DNA of 64,000 nucleotides, taken from the NCBI GenBank assembly GCA_038229295.1, contig JBBROO010000007.1, forward strand, positions 22,273 to 86,272, read 5' to 3'. The notes under the pieces were generated by a model. The model ran no database searches, was not told where the DNA came from, and saw only the letters and a program-made list of their open reading frames with translations. A program made the translations under genes and the position numbers. Below are positions 61,128-64,000 of the stretch, one piece after another (the first letter of the stretch is position 1; each line of letters begins with the position of its first letter). This DNA comes from JAJPGZ01 sp038229295. Its GTDB lineage: Bacteria; Verrucomicrobiota; Verrucomicrobiia; Chthoniobacterales; UBA10450.

Positions 61128-61598
61128 ATGGCTCTCGATTTACCTGAAGTAACTTCAAGAATAGACGGACCGCTCGTTAAACAGTTCTCCGTCTTTTTGG
61201 CGAACAAGGTCGGCGCCATGCTCGATATCGTGAAATTATTGAACGCGCATCACACTCACATCGTCGCATTGAGTGTGTCTGAGTCGACTGATTCCGCCAT
61301 TGCCCGCATCGTGGTAAGCGATCCGGAGCAAGTGGAAGATTTGTTCAAGCAAAACAATATCGCCTACGGCGTGTGTGAAGTGGTGGTGGTGGAGCTGCGT
61401 GAAGTGGCGACGCAACTGGTGAAACTGCTGGCCGCGCTTTTTATGGCGGAAGTGAATGTGCATTTCACGTATCCGTTATTGACGCGGCCTCGCGGGATGG
61501 CGGCGATCGCACTGCATGTCGATGATACCGATTGCGCGTCGTCGGTTTTGCTCGGGGCCGGTTTCAAAATTTTGAGCCAGAACGATATTTCGCGCTAA
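61128..61598 (+). CDS. ACT-domain protein
   Basis: A 156-residue protein with two ACT-like domains (KQFSVFLANKVGAMLDIVKL and HFTYPLLTRPRGMAAIALHV). Stand-alone ACT proteins bind amino acids and regulate biosynthetic enzymes. The target is not inferable here. Confidence 0.82.
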   Translation: MALDLPEVTSRIDGPLVKQFSVFLANKVGAMLDIVKLLNAHHTHIVALSVSESTDSAIARIVVSDPEQVEDLFKQNNIAYGVCEVVVVELREVATQLVKLLAALFMAEVNVHFTYPLLTRPRGMAAIALHVDDTDCASSVLLGAGFKILSQNDISR

Positions 61599-61616
61599 GG
61601 TCACGTTCCCTTTTCT

Positions 61617-62747
61617 ATGAGCTTCATCGACAAATCGTTTGCCACTGAGACTTCGGCCATGCGAACGCTGCCGTTTTCTTCTTCGGCGAATGTTGATTGG
61701 AGTTTTCGCATCGGGCTGAGCCTGGTCGTGCTTTTCGGCGCGGCGCAAATTTTTAGCACGGGATATTATTATGTGGGTAAGCGTTATCCACGGACGGCAG
61801 TGGCGACGCCGTCGAAGGCCGCCGTGGCATCTGTCCCTTCCGCGACCCCGGTGCCGAGCGCTGCGCCCAAGACGCCGCCGGCCGTGGCGGCTTCGCCATC
61901 GACTTCGACTCTTTCAGCGGCGGATCGTCTCTTAAAGGAAGCGACCGCACTGCGCGAACGCGGCGATACGACTAATGCCTTGGCGCGTTTGCAAGACGCG
62001 ACCAGGAGCGATCCTAAAAACGCGAATGTGCTCGCGGAGATGGCGACGACTTACGAATCGATGGAGCAATTCGATCGCTCGAACGAAACGTGGCGCAAAG
62101 TGGAAGAGATCGGTCCGTCGGCTGGATCCGTTTACGAACTGGCGATATTGAAATTAAAAAAAGGCGCGGCCGCTACACCGCCGCCGGCCACGACGCAGAC
62201 TTCGCCAGCTGAAGCGGCGGCCCCGCGCGCGGAAGGCATTCCGGAAGGATCGACATTCGGCGTGGCTGAGCTCGCGACGAGCGAAACGCCAGATCCCGAC
62301 GCAGAAACAAATCTGATGTTGCGCATTGGCGTGAAGAAGAAACCGAATGCGGTGGTTGATCACACGAAGGTAAAAATCCAGGTCTTCTTTTACGACACGG
62401 TGGATGACAAGGACATCAAGCTGACGGATGCGGAAGTGAATTACGAATGGCTGACGCCGAATCACGATTGGGCGGGCGCGAATCCGGAAGTCCTCGCAGT
62501 GACGTATGTGCGACCGAAGAACAAAGCGAAGTCGCAGGAAGAAGCTCTCTCGGCTGCAGCCGCTGCGATTGTTCCGGGAAAGAAAACGCGGCCGGCAAAA
62601 GGCGCGGCGCCGGAGGATGCCGGGCATCGCAGATATCTGGGCTACATCGTGCGCATATATTATAATGATAAACTTCAGGCGGTCCGCGCCGATCCCACGA
62701 AACTGCTCACCCTTTTCCCGCCACCTAACACCGCTTCCTCGCCGTAA
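61617..62747 (+). CDS. Membrane-anchored TPR protein
   Basis: A 376-residue protein with one N-terminal membrane segment (FRIGLSLVVLFGAAQIFSTG), a Pro/Ala-rich linker, two TPR-like units (LLKEATALRERGDTTNALAR, ATTYESMEQFDRSNETWRKV), and a C-terminal beta-rich region (VKIQVFFYDTVDDKDIKLTD). The stop overlaps the start of the next gene (TAATG). Confidence 0.68.
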   Translation: MSFIDKSFATETSAMRTLPFSSSANVDWSFRIGLSLVVLFGAAQIFSTGYYYVGKRYPRTAVATPSKAAVASVPSATPVPSAAPKTPPAVAASPSTSTLSAADRLLKEATALRERGDTTNALARLQDATRSDPKNANVLAEMATTYESMEQFDRSNETWRKVEEIGPSAGSVYELAILKLKKGAAATPPPATTQTSPAEAAAPRAEGIPEGSTFGVAELATSETPDPDAETNLMLRIGVKKKPNAVVDHTKVKIQVFFYDTVDDKDIKLTDAEVNYEWLTPNHDWAGANPEVLAVTYVRPKNKAKSQEEALSAAAAAIVPGKKTRPAKGAAPEDAGHRRYLGYIVRIYYNDKLQAVRADPTKLLTLFPPPNTASSP

Positions 62748-63415
62748 TGGAATTGCTCATTGTGCACCGCGACGCTGAGATCGGCGATCAACTGGTGCAG
62801 ATGGTGAAAGATTACACCGCCCACGGTTGCGATTTTGCGGGCAGCCATGTTGCGGCGCTCGATTGGGGGCGGCGGCATGCGCGCTGCACGTTGTTGATCA
62901 CTCAACTAGAAGGCGAAGGGCTCGATGGCCTCGCGCTGGGCGGAGCCTTGAGCGAAATTTTTCCGGGACTGCAAACGCTTTTCCTGCCGCCGTATCCGGC
63001 ATCGGAGCAAAGGCTGGTCGTTAGCCAAACCAAAATTTTTCCGGAGCCGATCGACGGCGAAGCATTGCTCGAAGCAATCGCAGGCGCGGAAGCGGCGACA
63101 GCGGGAGCGCCCGATTTGTTTCACGTTGTCGATGTACTGCAGATGTGTTGCTTAAGTAAACGCAGCGGCGCCATCCAAATGGTAAAGGAAAACAAAAGCG
63201 GCATCGTGTTTTTGCGCGCCGGGAAAATCGTGCACGCGGAGACGACCGTGGGACGGGGCAAGAATGCGCTCCTGGAGATCGTCGGATGGAATTATGTCGA
63301 ATTCGCTTACGACAAGACGGTGCGGCCACCTGTCGAAACGGTCACGGCGCCATGGGATGAATTGCTGCTCGAAGCGGCCGACGTCGAAAAAGCCGAGAAA
63401 GAATCTTCGAAATGA
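62747..63415 (+). CDS. DUF4388-type protein with degenerate receiver-like N-terminus
   Basis: A 222-residue protein. The N-terminal 115 residues have a receiver-like fold pattern (ELLIVHRDAEIGDQLVQMVK) but no acidic triad. The C-terminus matches DUF4388/PATAN (FHVVDVLQMCCLSKRSGAIQ, then GIVFLRAGKIVHAETTVGRG). Such proteins are linked to two-component or gliding regulation in some bacteria. Confidence 0.75.
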   Translation: MELLIVHRDAEIGDQLVQMVKDYTAHGCDFAGSHVAALDWGRRHARCTLLITQLEGEGLDGLALGGALSEIFPGLQTLFLPPYPASEQRLVVSQTKIFPEPIDGEALLEAIAGAEAATAGAPDLFHVVDVLQMCCLSKRSGAIQMVKENKSGIVFLRAGKIVHAETTVGRGKNALLEIVGWNYVEFAYDKTVRPPVETVTAPWDELLLEAADVEKAEKESSK

Positions 63416-64000
63416 AGCGCGTCCTGTGGCTGATTTGTTTTGCGACCGGCATCGCGCAGTTGCATGCCCAAATCCAGGTCGATCTTAAATTGCCGCGTTT
63501 GCAATTCATCGCTTACGAGCCGGTCATCGCCACGGTCGGCATAACGAATCTCGCAGGTCGAGATGTCGATCTTCGCGATAATGGGGAGCAAGCGTGGTTC
63601 GGTTTCGAAGTGACCGGCCGGGAAGGGCAACCGATTGGGACGATCAAAACCGCGGCCGGCCAGCCACCACTGAAGATCGAAGCGGGCAAACATGTGACGC
63701 GCAAAATAAATCTGACCTCGATTTTCTCGGTGCAAGATTTCGGCGTCTACCACGTGCGCGCTCATATTTACTTCGCCGACTTGAACAAATTCTTTTATTC
63801 GCCGGCCAAAGTCTTTGAAGTGACCGACGCGCGGCCAGTCTGGCAACGAACCGTCGGCATGCCGGACGTAAACGCGGGCCCGGGCAAAACGCGCACTTAT
63901 TCGCTGCTGACAAATCGCTTTCCCGACCACACCTCGCTTTATGTGCGCGTGGCTGACAGCGACACTGGCATTGTCTATGCCACCTACTCGTTAGGTCACA
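63412..64000 (+). CDS. Secreted protein, partial at the right edge
   Basis: The ATG at 63412 overlaps the previous stop (ATGA). The visible 196 residues include a signal peptide (MKRVLWLICFATGIAQLHAQ) and a beta-rich domain (LPRLQFIAYEPVIATVGITN). The frame is open to base 64000. No family recognised. An AAGATCGACA site (63564) is read as DVDL. Confidence 0.6.
   Translation, partial: MKRVLWLICFATGIAQLHAQIQVDLKLPRLQFIAYEPVIATVGITNLAGRDVDLRDNGEQAWFGFEVTGREGQPIGTIKTAAGQPPLKIEAGKHVTRKINLTSIFSVQDFGVYHVRAHIYFADLNKFFYSPAKVFEVTDARPVWQRTVGMPDVNAGPGKTRTYSLLTNRFPDHTSLYVRVADSDTGIVYATYSLGH

Larger units (their letters stand above)
208..63573. repeat. Dispersed 10-mer family AAGATCGACA / TGTCGATCTT (about 73 perfect copies)
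   Basis: Counted by eye. Plus orientation at 3822, 4571, 4593, 7118, 8534, 8549, 9632, 10424, 10727, 11547, 11829, 15337, 18225, 18485, 18679, 19991, 21260, 23861, 24095, 25415, 26072, 39770, 41217, 41709, 43420, 43840, 44644, 46371, 48834, 50352, 51803, 52515, 54631, 56747, 57011, 57569, 59195, 60027, 60705, 61012. Minus orientation at 208, 1174, 2272, 5909, 9744, 12113, 12875, 13473, 13931, 14811, 15667, 17197, 20151, 20457, 22902, 24465, 24678, 26730, 28091, 37072, 37088, 40700, 41879, 42701, 44397, 45159, 52028, 52212, 54124, 57249, 59492, 59807, 63564. Near-matches differing at the first base (TAGATCGACA) add about ten. The next bases are usually A or T, then C. Confidence 0.9.

Noticed and set aside
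208..63573. AAGATCGACA as a Chi- or KOPS-like oriented site
   Set aside because: Orientation is balanced (about 40 plus, 33 minus) along the window, while such sites are strongly skewed to one strand of each replichore.
12875..63573. AAGATCGACA as a side effect of a conserved VDL or KID protein motif
   Set aside because: The site also occurs as S-I-L, Q-D-R-H and R-S-T and between genes, in unrelated proteins and without a shared function.
1..64000. CRISPR array, insertion sequence or prophage
   Set aside because: No regularly spaced repeats, transposase, integrase or phage structural gene is visible.

Overview
The window is about 64 kb of dense, high-GC bacterial chromosome. The organism is a diderm: there is an LptE-like lipoprotein, a BamD-like TPR protein, and a Wzm/Wzt polysaccharide exporter. 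A UbiE/MenG quinone methyltransferase suggests quinone-based respiration, and the 2-oxoglutarate dehydrogenase genes show a TCA cycle. Gene content (gliding-type ABC cluster with DUF4340, DUF4126, DUF2851, DUF72, many Ser/Pro-rich secreted proteins, palindromic intergenic elements) fits a soil Verrucomicrobiota-type genome. That placement is inference from gene content; no rRNA gene is present.

Layout. 0-3.6 kb: the E2 (partial) and E1 genes of 2-oxoglutarate dehydrogenase, minus strand. 3.8-10.2 kb: a periplasmic HtrA protease, then a four-gene GldA/GldF/GldG/DUF4340 cluster. 10.2-28.8 kb: a methyltransferase and glycosyltransferase on the minus strand, then a long plus-strand surface-polysaccharide cluster (sugar dehydrogenase, acyltransferase, two DegT aminotransferases, epimerase, methyltransferases, several glycosyltransferases, Wzm/Wzt) with many start/stop overlaps. 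28.8-36.9 kb: an accessory region with gene remnants (UbiD C-terminus, possible GNAT end), small membrane proteins and a 1604-residue secreted Rhs/YD-repeat protein, bounded on the right by tRNA-Leu(CAG). 37-48.8 kb: TPR, lptE, bamD-like, serS, DUF proteins, tRNA-Gly(CCC), a GT39-like membrane transferase, PBP1A and a glutaredoxin. 48.9-55.1 kb: an ECF sigma factor, secreted proteins, and a histidine kinase with two response regulators. 55.3-64 kb: flavodoxin-fold reductase, FAD/Rieske oxidoreductase, small secreted proteins, lysS, an ACT-domain protein, a TPR protein, a DUF4388 protein and a partial secreted protein.

The most striking signal is not a gene. The 10-mer AAGATCGACA (or its complement TGTCGATCTT) occurs about 73 times by my eye count, where about 0.1 is expected by chance. 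It occurs in both orientations (about 40 to 33), in all reading frames and in gaps, but not at all between 28.1 and 37.07 kb, which is the Rhs/remnant region. A second motif, TCGTTAGG/CCTAACGA, occurs about 33 times. The density and the lack of strand bias resemble the DNA-uptake sequences of Neisseria and Pasteurellaceae; that function is a hypothesis. The second notable item is the Rhs locus, where the toxin-end tail and the start of the following small membrane gene are duplicated, suggesting a cassette array of Rhs tips and immunity-like genes.
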